Part shown: positions 22,566 to 36,748 of the stretch, piece after piece
Layout: every line of letters starts with the position of its first letter
Position numbering within the stretch: position 1 is the stretch's first letter
Assembly: GCA_001414345.1 (NCBI GenBank)
Contig: LLCB01000409.1
Coordinates: 1-42,809 of the forward strand
Direction of reading: 5' to 3'
Length of the DNA: 42,809 nucleotides
Source: Hymenoscyphus infarciens
Lineage: Eukaryota; Ascomycota; Leotiomycetes; Helotiales; Helotiaceae
Notes under the pieces: generated by a model
What the model was told of the DNA's origin: nothing
Databases searched by the model: none
The model's input: the letters and a program-made list of their open reading frames with translations, nothing else
Made by a program: the position numbers and the translations under genes

Positions 22566-22814
22566 GGTTTAGAATAGGTTTAGAATATATTCTAAATAGG
22601 TTCTAAACCTCTCTAAATAAGTTTAAAACCTATTTTAAATTATTAAAACGTTTAAAGCTATAGCTAGACTATAGTTTAGAAAGGTTCTAAACCTATTTAG
22701 AACTTATTTAGAGAGGTTCTAAACCTATTCTAAGTAGTTCTAAGTAGCTTAAGCTATTCTATTATAACTAATATTAGCTTTAGTATATACTAGCTATATC
22801 TTAGTAGTATATTA

Positions 22815-25800
22815 GAGAAACGCTATTCTATCTTAATACTAGTATAAGTACTATACTAGTATATAAAATTAATAAAATTTTAATATATTTACTCTTACTA
22901 GAAAATAATTACTACTACCTTTCTAAAAAAGACTAGTTCTACTTAAAAAAGTAAATTTATATTAAAAGGCTATAAATATATAAAATTAATTAAAAAGAGT
23001 AAATAAAGTTTATAATAATAATAAATTAATAAACTATATATAATTAAATAAAGTACTTAAAAAGCTTAAATCTAAAGACTTTTCTTAATTATATACTAAT
23101 TATCTAATTAAGCTAGCACTTTCTCTTTACTTTTATACTAAGTATAAGTCCTCTTAGTATACTCTTCTACTAATTCTTATAAAACACTATACTAAGGTTT
23201 TTAGTAATTTACTTATTAACTTCTATCTATTACTTTATATTATCTAGTATCTAATTTAGTTATATTTTATTAATTAATATACTATAATATATACTTTAAG
23301 AAGGTAAAGAAGTAGTAGTAGTAGTATTAAAGGTATTAAATTAAGAGGTTAAATTAATATCTATTCTAGAGTAGTAGAGGTTAGATTAAAAGAAGCTATT
23401 CTAACTTTTATAAATAGTACTTATATATTATAATTACTAAGTATCTTATATAATAAGTATATTAAATTCTATAATAATCTCTTATTACTTTTCTATAATC
23501 TAATCTTCTAGTTTCTTATACTTAATTATATTCTAAAATTATTTAAATTTATTAATACTTTTTAATAGTAATAGTTTTATTTATATCTCTAGTATATCTT
23601 ACTTTTAATAGAAGTCTTTAATTATATACTCTCTATTCTTAATTTAAAAGACTACTTCCTTTACCTCTTACTAACTATTTTAATATATATATATTTAAGA
23701 GTTTTTAGATATAATATACTCTTTAAGAGAATTATTAAGTTATACTTATTAAAAGTATTAGAATATTATATATCTTTTAATATCTTAGAAAGTGTTTAAG
23801 TACTTATACTAATTAAGTTACTATTATTAATCTTATATATTAAACTTAGAAAGAAAGATATATTATTTAAGTATATACTAGTAAAGTAACTCTTATATAT
23901 AAAAGCTTTTATAATTATACTTACTATTAGTATTAAGAGTATAGCTCTTATATAATAATTATTAAGCTTTTATAAGTAAACTCTTAGTAGCTTTATAATA
24001 TACCTCCTTTATATTTACTAAGTTAAGTACTTATTAGAATATCTTATACTAATTATAAGAATAGTTCTAGCTAAGGATATTAATTTATAAATATATTAAC
24101 TTTATTATTAAGCTTAGTCTTTTTATTCTTATTTACTTAATTATTAGCGTCTTTTTTAACTATTTATATTATAAAAGTAAAAGTATATCTAGAATCTTAG
24201 TTCTTAGAAAGAAAGAGAGATCTTTTAAGCTTATAGTACTATTCTTTATTTAAGCTAGTAGTAAGAACTTATATAAGAATTAGCTCTTTTTAATAAGTAT
24301 AGTTTACTTACTTTTTACTAGTATCTTTCTATTCTTTTTATATATACTCTTTTATATTTTAGAATTTATTCCTACTCTTTTTAAGAGTAAGACTATCTAG
24401 GATTATATTAAGAGTAGATTATATTAATTTATTATATCTAGCTTTTATATATTAATAAAATAGTATACTTTTAAAGTAGTTAGTAGTTTATATAAGATAA
24501 TCTTATTTATAGTTCTTAAAGTTTTAATTTATTATTTAGCTAAAGTATTATATATAAATAAAGTACTTAATAGTACTATATAGAGAGAACTTATCCTTCT
24601 TAATAAATATATTCTTAATTATAAGTTATTTAGTAATAAAGTTATTAGAGAGTATATACTTAATATACTATTATATATTAAGCCTCTCTTTTACTTAGGT
24701 TATAATTTAATAAAAGTAAGCTTTAATAATCTTACTATCTTTATTAGAAGTAAGAAAGAAGGTAGATAATAAGTATATACTTTTAAATAAGTAATATACT
24801 AATAAGAAGAGCTTTTATTTAAAGTAATTAGTTTTATAAGTAGAATTAATTAATATAAGATATCTATTCTTTATAAAAAGCTTAAGTCTCTTTACTTTTA
24901 TTTATATAAATCTTTAAACTTTATATTCTTCTCTACTTTTTAGCTTACTCTTTTTAAGACTTTTTCTTCTTTTATTAATAATAATAGAGTTATAAAAGTA
25001 AGATCCTTTTCCTTATACTATATACTTCTTTAAGTATTCTATTACTTATTCTATCTTAATAAAGAAGTTATCTTACTTATTAAAGAATTTAGAAAGTTTA
25101 ATTAATCTTTTAACTTTATTAAGGCCTTATCTCTAAGTAGTAGTATTAAGTAATTGTTTCTAATTATATATATTTTTAAATAAGAAGTATTATCTTCTAA
25201 TATTATCTAATTATACTTAGCTTTTTTTAAGAGTAACTATAATAGTAGAAAGCTTATATCTAACTTTAAGTTAGCTTTTAATAATTTAATATATAATATA
25301 ATTCCTTTTCTTTAAATTATAATTATTAAGAATATAGCTATAATCTTTTATAGTAGTAGTTTATATAATTTAGACTTAATTATTAAGTAGGTAGTAGATT
25401 ACTTAAATAGTATAAAAGTACTTAGAAGTTAAATTATATATAGTATTAATTATTTTATTAGTAGTTATATTTTAATTCTTTTTATACTTAAAGATATAAT
25501 TATATTAAAACGTTTATATATTATCTTTATTACTTTAAAAGATATATTTAATACTTTATATATTTAAGAGATAAGATTATAGTATATTAAAGTTCTTTTT
25601 AAATAGTAATATCTTATCTAAATTAGTATACTTAAATAACTTCTTATATTATTATAAAAAGCTTTTAAGATTATTAAAAGAATTAACCTTTTATAGAGAA
25701 GAATAAAGAGTCTTTAGTTATTTATATACTTATAAGTTAAAAGAGTTAAGCTCTATTTTAGATTAAAAGATCTAAAAAATAAAAGAGAGTATTAATATAT

Positions 25801-26362
25801 AAATTTAAATTTAGTTATAAGCTAATTTAAATATACTAAATATAAGTATAATATAATTTATATTAAAGAGGTAAAAAAGCTTAAATTTATTTACTTTTAT
25901 ATATAAGAGATACTTACTTCTAGTAAGTAGGTATAAAAGAGTATTCTTTCTATTAGAAGGTTTAAAGAGCTAGCTCTTTAAAGAAAAGATAAGTACTTAT
26001 ATATATTACTATTAGAATATATCTAGAAGTTAAGTAATATTCTAAGAAGGTAAAACTAAGGTTATTCCTACTTTTTAAAGATATTAATATTTTTATTAGT
26101 TTTATTAGTTTAATTAGTTAAGTATATATTTAAGTATTTTATAAGTATTAAGTACTTTTAAGTAATAATTTAAGTTATATTTATAGTTTCTAGTATATTA
26201 GTATTTAGAAATATAATAATATATATATATAATATAAAAGGATTTTAAAACACTTCTAATAGAGTAAATAAGAGAATAAGAGAGTAAGTTATATAGTAGT
26301 ACTCTTAGTATACTAGAAGCTTCTACTAGTATTAGAATAGAATAATATAACTTATATACTAG
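22815..26362 (-). pseudogene. Transposon D', ~3.55 kb, with one long unrecognised decayed ORF
   Basis: Flanked by TATTA at 22,810-22,814 and 26,363-26,367; uninterrupted copies (for example 32,800-32,820 on the other strand) have it once, so this is a 5 bp target duplication. Reading the minus strand, a frame free of non-RIP stops extends over much of 23,300-25,900. Visible stretches include RRKSLKKSKLKSREEYK near 24,950, a hydrophobic FLLVYYLL near 24,800, and YKATKSLLIKA near 23,990. Near 23,300 the product would end in a threonine/proline-rich segment. Length, imperfect terminal repeats and a single long frame suggest an autonomous DNA transposon, but I cannot find a convincing DDE triad or name the superfamily. 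The left copy at 12,562-15,059 lacks about 1.05 kb. Confidence 0.6.
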
Positions 26363-26967
26363 TATTAATACTTAAAAAGAGTATTTTTTTTTTTAAAAGT
26401 AATTTAAATAGCTTTTTATATATTAACTTTAATTAGTAAGTATATATTAATAAACTTTAAATTTAGAGCTATTAGTATATAGTTTTTTAGTAAGTTATAT
26501 AATAAAAGTAGGTTACTTAGTAGAGTATAGCTTTTATACTAGAGTCGCTTTTACTAAATATAGTATACTATATATAGCTAGCTATATAACTACTAAAGCT
26601 TAATATATAAGCTATCTCTACTTTTAACTTTAATAACTTTAATACTTTAATACTTTACTTTAATAATAATAATAATAACTCTTTATTACTATTATATTAT
26701 ATTTATTACTTAGTATTAAGCTACTTATTAGTATTATAATCTATATTATATTTATTACGTTTACTACTCTAGTTAATTCTATATTATTAAATAATAATAA
26801 TATACCTCTTCTTTTTTAATAATATAGGTATATTTTATAGTTAGAATTTTAATAGAGTAAATTAGAGCCTTTAAATTAGTTATTTAGTAAATTAGAAGCC
26901 TTAGATTTATTATTTATATTATTACTATTACTATTACTATTACTATTATATATAGTATATACTATTT

Positions 26968-28702
26968 TAAATAAACTTAGTATTTAAAGTAAGAGAGAAA
27001 GTATATATATTAAAGTTAGAAGATATAATAGACTAAATATAATCCTTTAAATAGTTTTACTTTTATTATTTATTAGAACTATTTTAAATCTTTCTTTATT
27101 TTTCTAGTTTAGTAATAGTAAAAGAAAGAGCTTTTATAATATTCTAGCTAATTTAGTAAATACTTATTAATTTATCTTATACTATACTTTAAAATATTCT
27201 TATATAAATCTTATTTTTAATATTATTTCTCTTATTCTTACTATATAGCTTAGTTTCTCTTATATATTCTCTATTATTAAGACTAGGAATTTATTTAAGA
27301 AAATTAAGATTAACTATTAAATTATTATTACTTTTTAACTATCTTAGATTTAGATAACTTATTTTTAGATAATAATTCTAATTAATAAACTTTTAAGATA
27401 TTTTAACTAATTCTAGATCTTTCTATATAGTTATATAATCCTCTTTCTAACTCCTAGTCTTCTATTATAATATACTATTCTAGTTTTTTACTATTCTTCT
27501 TATTACTCTTACTTATATCTAGTTAAATATCCTCTTAGTTAAGATTAATACTAATATTTACTATATAAATATTTAAATTATTAAATACTAATATTAAATT
27601 AGAGTTTCTTATTTTAATAGATTATTAAATACTATTAGTAATATCTAGATCTTTAATAACCTTTAATAGATTTTAATTATTATTTATATTATAGTTTTTA
27701 TCTCTATTATCTATTTCTTTATTATTATTTCTAATAGTAACTAGCTTTTTATAAAAGTTTATATTTTAAAAAAGTAAAATAAACTCTTTTTAACTAGAAA
27801 TTTCTAATAGAAGATTATTTATAAATATATAAATATAACTTAATTCTACTCTAAATATTAAATTTAAAGAACTAGCTTTTATATTAATTTTCTCTATTTA
27901 ATAGTCTAATAAAATCTTAACTTTATATTTATTATTAAAATCTAGTTAATTTTTAATTTTATTAGTATATATATTATATAATCTAGTAATTAGATTATAA
28001 ATTTCTTAGAAGATTTTATTAGAATTATTAAATAGTTTTTTTAATAATAAGACTTTAAGTTAATCCTTTTTCTTCTTTCTTACTTATAGTTATAAGATAA
28101 CTATTAATAGTTTATTAGAATTCTTTAAAATTATTTTTAAATTCTATTTTAGCTTAAATATTAAACTAAGTATTCTTACTTTATATATTTACTAGTTTAT
28201 TATAATTATATTAGTAACTTTTAATTATTTTAACTAAATCTAGAATATAGTAATATACTAAGTAAAAACTAATAAATCTAGTTTATATACTAAAATAAGC
28301 TACCTTTTATTTCTTATTTATTCTATCTAATCTTAATTAGTTTTCTTTTAGTATTTTCTAATACTCTTTTAAAGACTTTTTAGCTTACTCTCTTATAGTT
28401 ATCTTTTTTATAATAGTATTATAAAGTAACTAGCTATATACTATTAATTTTTAGACTACTTCTTTTAGTATTTTATTTTAAGTAACTAAATCTATATTTC
28501 CTTTTAAAACTAGATTTCTAGCTAATTCTTTCTTTATCTAGTTTATTATATTTTAAAAAGATATATATTATTCTTAAAGTAATTTAAAATCTTCTTATAA
28601 GGTTTTTTTTTCTTTAAAAGTCTAATACTTTTATTATAAAGGAGTTATATTTATAATATCTTTATTATATTTAGTTTTAAAGAAATTATTATTATTAAAA
28701 AT
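26968..28702 (-). pseudogene. Module C': mirror of module C
   Basis: Reverse-complement copy of 10,167-11,901, for example AAAAGGTTTTCTTT-type sequence near 28,600 opposite 10,255, and CTTTCTTTTACTATTACTAA near 27,120 opposite 11,740. The same Q/N-rich decayed frame reads on the minus strand, with independent C-to-T differences from the left copy. It is bounded by the truncated Y5 tail and by Y3'. The function is unknown. Confidence 0.55.
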
Positions 28703-30564
28703 ATATATATACTTACTTACTTTTACTTAAAACTAGTTTAACTTAGTATTAAATTGATTTTAATAGCTTAAGTAAGAGTTAATATAGTATCTAATTCTAC
28801 TTAGAAAGATTCTAAGGTTCTAATTCTATTTAAAGAGGTTCTAATTATATTTAGAGAGGTTCTAAGGTTTAGAACCTATTTAGAAAGGTTTTAAACCTAT
28901 TCTAAATTATTAAATTAATTAGAGCTATAGCTAGCTATAGTTTAAAGAGGTTCTAAGGTTCTAATTATATTTAAAGAGGTTTAGAACCTATTTTAAATTA
29001 TTAAATTAATTAAAGCTATAGCTAGCTATAGTTTAAAGAGGTTCTAAGGTTTAGAACTTATTTAAAGAGGTTCTAAACCTATTCTAAACCTATTCTAAGT
29101 AGTTCTAAGTAACTTAAGCTATTCTATTATAACTAATACTAGCTTTAGTATATACTTACTATATATTAGTAGTATAATAATACTTAAAAAGTACTTAAAA
29201 GAAAAAATAAAAAGTCTAGAAAAAGTATTTTTTTTTTAAAGTTAATTTAAATAACTTTTTATATATTAACTTTAATTAGTAATTATATATTAATAATCCT
29301 TATAATTAAGGCTACTAGTATATAAGTTTTAGTAAGTTATATAACTAAAGTAAGTTATATAATAAGATATAGCTTTTATACTAGAGTTACTCTTACTAAA
29401 TATAGTATATTATATATAACTAGCTATATAACTATTAAGACTTATAAATATATAAGCTACTTCTAACTTTAACTTTAACTTCGACTTCGACTTTAACTTT
29501 AATACTTTAACTTTAATATCTTTAACTTTAATATTAATAATAATAATAATAATAATAACTATCTCTTACTATTATATAGTATTTATTACTTAGTATTAGA
29601 CTACTTATTAGTATTATAATCTATATTATCTTTATTATATTTACTACTCTAGTTAATTCTATATTATTAAATAATATTAACTAGTAGTATATTTAGACTT
29701 TTAATAGAGTAAATAAGAAGCTTTAAATTAGTTACTTAGTAAATTAGAAGTATTAGATTTATTATCTATATTATTACTATTACTATTAATATATACTATT
29801 TCTACTCTTACTTCTTAAACTAATATATATACTTTATAGTTTCTAACTAACTAACTAACTAATTAACTAACTAACTAATTAAACTAATTATATTAAGATA
29901 TATATATAGAGATAACGTTATTTAAGTTAGTAGAATATTTAGTAGAATATTTAGTAGAATAATTAGTAGAATTAGTAGAATTAGTAGAAGTAGAACTTAG
30001 GTATTTAAGTAAGTTATATAAGAGTAGTATAATAATATAATATATACTTAATTATATAATTTTAAATTTAAGTCCTTTTTTTAAGCTCTTTTTTAAGCTC
30101 TTTTATTCTTAATTCTTTTTTAATACTAGCTTAAAACTAGCTCTAACCTTATTTTAAACTAGTTCTAAACTAGTTCTAAACTAGCTTTAAACTAGTTTAG
30201 AACTATTTATATAAAGTTAACTCTAGATTAGATATATTTAAGGTATTATAGATTAAGAAACTAATTTAGCTCTCTTTTAAACCTAGCTCTAAATCGGTTT
30301 TAAACTAGCTCTAAACTAGTAGAACCTCTCTAATAGTTTAAAACTAGTTCTAAATTAGCTCTAAACTAGTAGAACCTCTCTAAACTAGTTTTAAACTAGT
30401 TCTAAACTAGTTCTAAATTAGTTCTAAATTAGTTTTAAACTAATAGAACTACTCTAATACTAATCTAACTCTAGATTAACTTTAATTTAAACTAGAGTTA
30501 AATTAGAGTTAAATTAGAGTTAAATTAAAGTTAAATTAATATTAAGTAAATAATAGTTTAGTAG
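28703..30564 (-). mobile_element. Y3', mirror of Y3
   Basis: A complete Y element, about 1.86 kb, reverse. It runs from ATATACTTACTTACTTTTAC near 28,706 to a TTAGTAGTATAG end near 30,566. The core lies at 29,215-29,690, the CTAA array at 29,838-29,880, and CTAGTTCTAAA repeats at 30,130-30,440. The A-tract core has GTA where Y3 keeps GTG/CAC, showing RIP after the arms were formed. TTCGAC units near 29,480 are retained, although part of the array is already TTTAAC. Confidence 0.82.
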
Positions 30565-31532
30565 TATAGTAGTATCTAGGTTTATCTAGCTCTTTATAGT
30601 AAATTTTCTAGTAGATAAGAACTTATAGTTAGTTATAATAATAGCTTTTCTTTTAATAAAAGTAGATATTAATAGTTTATTAACTAAGTCTTTCTTTTCT
30701 TTTTTAGATTCCTTATCTTCTTTATCTTAATATTATTATTAAAAACGTTTTATTAGTTTTTCTTAGTTATTTAAGTTTAATAACTATCTCTTTCTAGAAT
30801 TAGATAGTATACTTTTTAGATTTATATTATCTAAGATTATCTTAATAGTAAACTTTCTAGCTAGATTTTAAGCTAGTAGTTATTTAACTTTTTTTATTAA
30901 TTTCTAAATATATTATAGTTTTAGCTTATATCTAATAATAGAATAAATATTAGTATTTTATTAGGTTTTTAAACTATCTTTATAAAGAAAGTCTTAGAAG
31001 ATTTAATAAAGTTCTAGTTTATTATACTAATCTATTATAACTAGTATAATAGACTAATTCTATTTTAAGTAAAAATAAATAAATAGGTTTTAATAGAATT
31101 TACTACTTTTAATATAAAATTAGTATTTTATAAAAAAGCCTTTTCTTAGATTATTAGTATTATTAACTTTAAGTTCTTCTATTATAAATTTCTTTAAGTT
31201 TAAGTTAGTTAAAAAAGTATTTAGGTTTTTATCTTTTAAAAAGATAGTTATAGTAGATTTATTAAGGTTATTTAATTTTAGATAAATTATATATAAAGTA
31301 ACTTTATTTTCCTAATAAGCTACTACTTAACTATAGCCTAGTTAGTTTACTACTAGTATATTACTAGTTATAATATCTTTAAAGAATATATAAACTAATA
31401 TAGTTTTTAATACTTTAATATAATAGTAAATTACTAATGTTTTATTATCTAGAAAGATATATAAGAAAAATCTATTTAAGTCTTAAAAGTTAAAAAGAAA
31501 TTTTAAATTAATCTAAGACTTTATATATACTA
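30565..31532 (-). pseudogene. Module B': mirror of module B
   Basis: Reverse-complement copy of 7,309-8,276. The minus-strand frame is open apart from TAA and TAG, with the same leucine/asparagine-rich and charged segments. One AATGTT near 31,437 preserves a TG where the left copy has TA (opposite about 7,405), so this site was mutated only in the left arm. No family is recognised. Confidence 0.55.
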
Positions 31533-32105
31533 TATTACTAAACTACTATTTACTTAACTCTAGTTTAACTCTAGTTTAACTCTAGTTTAACTTTAATTTA
31601 AATTAAAGTTAACCTAAGATTAGATTATATTCTAAGTAGTTTAGAACTAGTTTAGAACTAGTTTAGAACTAGTTTAGAACTAGTTTAGAGCTAGTTTAGA
31701 ACTAGTTTAGAACTAGTTTAGAACTAGAGCTAAATTAGTTTCTTTATATATAATACCTTAAATATATCTAATCTAGAGTTAACTTTAGTTTTAAACTAGT
31801 TTAAAACTAGTTTAGAACTAGTTTAGAACTAGTTTAGAGCTAGTTTAGAGCTAGGTTTAAGCTAGTATAGAAAAAGAGCTTAAGAAAGAGTTTAAAAAAA
31901 GGACTTAAATTTAAAATTATATAATTAAGCTTATATTATATAACTATACTACTCTTATATAATATACTTAAATACCTAAGTTCTACTTCTACTAATTCTA
32001 TTAATTCTACTAATTCTACTAAATATTTTACTAAATATTCTATTAAATATTCTACTAACTTATAATATTATTCTTATATATATATCTTAATATAATTAGT
32101 TTAAC

Positions 32106-32144
<39 letters not shown>

Positions 32145-33405
32145 AAACTATAAAGTATATATATTAGTTTAAGAAGTAAGAGTAGAAATAGTATATATTA
32201 TATATAAGAGTAATAGTAATAGTAATAGTAATAATATAGATAATAAATCTAATACTTCTAATTTACTTTATTAAAAGTCTAATTATAAAATATATTTATA
32301 TTATCTAATATTATCTTACTATTTAATAATATAGAATTAACTAGAGTAGTAAATATAATTAATATAATATTAATTATAATACTAATAAGTAGTTTAATAT
32401 TAATTAATAAATATAATATAATAGTAATAGTAAGTTATTATTATTATTATTATTAAAATATTAAAGTTAAAGTATTAAAGTATTAAAGTATTAAAGTTAA
32501 AGTTAAAGTTAAAGTTAAAGATAGAGATAGCTTATATACTTGGTCTTAGTAGTTATATAGCTAGTTATATATAATATACTATATTTAGTAAAAGCGACTC
32601 TAGTATAAAAGCTACGCCTTACTAGGTAACCTACTTTAGTTATATAACTTCTATTTTTTATATACTTATAGTTCTAATTTTAAGGATTATTAATATATAC
32701 TTACTAATTAAAGTTAATATATAAAAAGTTACTTAAATTACTTTTAAAAAAAAAAATACTCTTTTTAGACTTTTTATTTTTTCTTCTAAGTACTTTTTAG
32801 GTATTAATATACTACTAAGATATAGCTAGTATATACTAAAGCTAATATTAGTTATAATAGAATAACTTAAACTACTTAGAACTACTTAAAATAGGTTTAA
32901 AATAGGTTTAGAACCTCTTTAAATAAGTTTAGAACCTCTTTAAACTATAGTTTAATAATAGCTTTAAATATTTTTATAATTTAAAATAGATTTAAAACCT
33001 CTTTAAATAAGTTCTAAATAAGTTCTAAATAGGTTTAGAACCTCTTTAAACTATAGTTTAATAATAGCTTTAAATGTTTTTATAATTTAAAATAGGTTTA
33101 AAACCTCTCTAAATAAGTTTTAAATAGGTTTAAAACCTTTTTAAACTATAGTCTAACTATAGCTCTAAACGTTTTAATAATTTAAAATAGGTTTTAAACC
33201 TATTTAGAGAGGTTTAAAATCTATTTAAAACCTATTCTAAACCTATTTAAAACTTATTTAGAACCTATTCTAAACTTATTTAAAACCTATTTAAAACCTA
33301 TTCTAAACCTATTCTAAACTTATTTAAAACCTATTCTAAATCTATTAAAATCAATTTAATATTAATTTAAACTAGGTTTAAGTAAAAGTAAGTAAGTATA
33401 TATAT
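31533..33405 (+). mobile_element. Y2', mirror of Y2
   Basis: A complete Y element, about 1.87 kb, forward. It starts TATTACTAAACTACTATTTA near 31,533 and ends AGTAAAAGTAAGTAAG near 33,396. The TTAG array is at 32,104-32,146, the core block near 32,330, the A-tract core near 32,745 (CAC lost, retained in Y2), and long TTTAAAACCTATT-type subterminal repeats at 32,880-33,340. Two near-identical ~110 bp blocks around 32,940-33,060 and 33,040-33,160 show local duplication of the subterminal repeats. Confidence 0.82.
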
Positions 33406-35994
33406 AGTATATAATATTAGAGTATCTTAACTATAATATCTAGTAGAATCTATATATCTAGAGTCTAATATTAAAGGATTATATTAAAGTTTTATTAGAT
33501 CTTTTTAAATCTTTTCTAGTTATTACTTAATTAGTTAATTATTATTCTTTTATTTAAAGTTATAAGTTTAAAAGTATTATATTAATATATATCTATTTTC
33601 TTAAATAAAAGTCTTTAAATATTATATATAATCTTATATTAGATAATAGTTAAGGTTTCTAATATCTAAGATAGTAGGTTTCTTATATCTAACTCTTATA
33701 TTATTAAATAACTATTATTATTATTATAAGTAGTATTTTATTTTATATAAGAGTTAGTATAGCTATTTAATAGTTTTATATATAGAATTATCTATTAGTA
33801 GTAGTTCTTTTCTTAGTTATTTTAATAAGACTAGTCTCTATCTTAGTTATCTTAATAAGGTTAGTCTTTATCTTAATTATTTTAAAGAAGTTAGTCTCTA
33901 TCTTAGTAGTTAGTTATAACTATCTTAATCTTAGTAGTTATTTTTTAAACGTTCTATTATATTATAAAGGCTTTTTATTAATTATTCTAATAAATACTAG
34001 TAAAGCTCTAGAGTTTAATAGTTTTAAGAAGATATTTAAGTAAGAGTTTAAATATATTACTAGTAAAATATAAGTAAAATAGCTTTTACTAATATATTAC
34101 TAGTAAAAGTATTTACTTATAAATATAAGAATATACTTATATTATTTTTTAAGAATAGTATAAAGTTAGAATTAAAGGTTCTAGTTAAATATATATATAT
34201 TAATAGCCTAATCTATACTTAATACTAAGAAGTAAAAATCTTCTTAAAAAGGAGATAAATTAAAGTTTAAAGTAAATATACTTAATACTAAGAAGTAAAT
34301 ACCTTCTTAAAGAGAAGGTAAATTAAAGTTTAAAGTAAATACTATAATTATTTTTAAATAAGATTTTAATAATATATTACTTATATTATTATTATTTTTT
34401 TCTTTTTAGTAAATATTATTTTTAGCTATAATTCTTTAGTTCTTTCTTATTCTATCTCTTCTACTTAAAATTTTATATATTAAATTTATCTACTTAACTA
34501 GAGTTAAGCAGTATAAGCTTTTTAAAAAAGCTAGACTTCTTTAAAGAGTTAGAATTTAGTACTTCTAAGTTAAATATTTTATATTAATAGAAATCTCTTT
34601 TCTTATTTTATTACTTAATATCCTTTATATAGTTAAAATAGCTTTAAATAGTCTTTATAAAAGAATTTTTAGATTAAACTACTATTAATTTATTAAATAG
34701 TATATAATTTATTTATTTCTCTTTTATAGCTTATAATAATAAATAGCTCTTTTTATACTAGTTTTATTTTTTAACTAAAAGCTTTATATTTAAATAGTAT
34801 TACTAGTTAGTTAAGATTAAGAGAATCTTATAAGTTTATTCTTATATTATATCTCTCTTTTATTTATTATTTAGTTTAATTAGAATTAAATAAAGCTTTT
34901 TTTAAAATTTTATCTCTTTTATTTATAAAATCTATAACTAGATCTATATATATATTAAGTTTAGCTAGAATAATCTAGTTAATATTATCTTTTATTTAAA
35001 TAAAAAGAGTATTCTTAGTTTCTTAAAAAAAACTAATATCCTAGTTACTAGTTAGTTTAAATCTAAGAAATATTTTAAAAAGAGAGAAGTCTAGATAGAT
35101 TATATAGTAATTATTAGTTTTAAATATAGCTTAATCTAAATATTATAACTAATATTAATAATTAAGTAATATTTTCTTAAATACTTTTTATAATATATTA
35201 ACTACTTTCTTAGCTATTCTTATAGCTTTCTTTACTTCTAATAGTAAATTTATTTATATAATTCTCTTTTTCTTTATATATTCTTATAATATTCTTTTAA
35301 AGTATAAACTAGGATTAGTATAGAGTTTTACTAGTACTTTATATATATTAAAGATTAATTATAAGAATAATATAATACTATTAAATTAGTTATTATTAAA
35401 TACCTTTACTTATATATATTTAAAGAAGTAGTCTATTACTAATAGTATCTACTATTTATTATTTAGTTAGTTTATTTCTAAAAAGAGGCTAATCTAGTCT
35501 ATTCTTAGAAGTTATATTAGTTTTAATATTATTATTCTAGCTAATTATTCTAACTAGTTTATTATTATATACTTAGTATAAAGAAGATAACTTATAATAT
35601 AATCTATTATATTCTTTATTATTTATAGCTAGAAATATTCTTAAAGTTTCTAGAAAGTTATAAATTTATTAAAGTATCTACCTTTATTATACTTTTATAT
35701 TAATAATAAAGCTACTTCTTTTTTAGTAATATATCTTTTCTATATTCTATAGTACTTTATAAATATATCCTTATTACTATATATTATAAATTTCTATAAT
35801 TTCTTATAAAATATTAAGATATTAACTTTTATTTAAATAGAATCTAAGTATTATTTATTTATAAAGAATTTTATTATATCTTTAAACTATAGTAATATTT
35901 AGTATCTTATATATAGAATATTTTCTAATAATAGTAATAAATTTTAAATATTAGCTATTATATTTTATATCTTTACTATATATAAGTTTAAAGT
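33406..35994 (-). pseudogene. Module A': mirror integrase remnant
   Basis: Reverse-complement copy of module A, read on the minus strand. The integrase zinc module and core lie between about 35,800 and 35,100, the C-terminal module near 34,620-34,750, and the repeat-rich tail at 33,800-34,350. The 63 bp repeat has two units here (34,216-34,341) against three in the left arm, while the 30 bp repeat (33,811-33,910) has the same number. Catalytic codons carry the same RIP-type changes as in the left copy where I could compare them, suggesting that they were lost before the arms separated or were hit in both. Confidence 0.75.
34216..34341 (-). repeat. 63 bp tandem repeat, two copies
   Basis: Two units, each containing AAATTAAAGTTTAAAGTAAA, at 34,216-34,278 and 34,279-34,341. 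One unit fewer than the partner array at 4,438-4,626. Confidence 0.8.
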
Positions 35995-36713
35995 ATATAT
36001 ATACTTACTTACTTTTACTTAAAACTAGTTTAAATTAGTATTAAATTAATTTTAATAGCTTAAGTAAAAGTTAATATAGTATCTAATCTTATTTAAAGAG
36101 GTTTTAAGGTTTTAATTCTATTTAGAAAGGTTCTAATTATATTTAGAGAGGTTCTAAGGTTCTAATCCTATTTAAAGGGGTTTAGAACCTATTTAGAGAG
36201 GTTCTAAATCTATTCTAAATTATTAAATTAATTAAAGCTATAGCTAGTTATAGTTTAGAGAAGCTTAGAGTAGTTCTAAGTAGTTCTAGGTAGCTTATAC
36301 TATTCTATTATAACTAATACTAGCTTTAGTATATACTAGCTATATATTAGTAGTATAATAATACTTAAAAAGTACTTAGAAGAAAAAATAAAAAGTCTAG
36401 AAAGAGTGTTTTTTTTTTAAAGATAATTTAAATAACTTTTTATATATTAACTTTACTTAGTAATTATATATTAATAGTTTTTATAATTAGAGCTACTAGT
36501 AAATAAATTTAAATATATTATATAACTAAAGTAGGTTATATAGTAGAGCGTGGTTCTCTTACTAAGGTTACTCTTATTAAATATAGTATATTATATATAA
36601 CTAGCTACGTAGTAGGCTTAGTATATATATAGGCTACCTCTACCTTTAACTTCGACTTTAATAACTTTAATAACTTTAATAACTTTAATACTTTAATACT
36701 TTAATACTTTATT

Positions 36714-36748
<35 letters not shown>

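Larger units (their letters stand above)
17405..26967 (-). mobile_element. Y5, Y element split by nested X elements and D'
   Basis: The pieces of one reverse-oriented Y element can be joined in order: 17,405-17,444 (end motif CTACTTACTTTTACTTAAAC), 19,153-19,202 (TTTAAATTAGTATTAAATCG then AATAGGTTTAG units), 22,566-22,809 (more subterminal repeats to CTAGCTATATCTTAGTAG), and 26,368-26,967 (A-tract core, TTAAAG repeats, TTA array, truncated tail). The gaps are filled by X2, by X3 to X5, and by D'. The joined order matches Y2 from 5,440 outward. It is the mirror of Y4, which lacks everything beyond X1. Confidence 0.72.

Noticed and set aside
22815..26362. Assignment of transposon D to pogo/Fot1, hAT or Mutator
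   Set aside because: The 5 bp target duplication does not fit TA, 8 bp or 9-11 bp families, and I could not place a DDE triad in the decayed frame.
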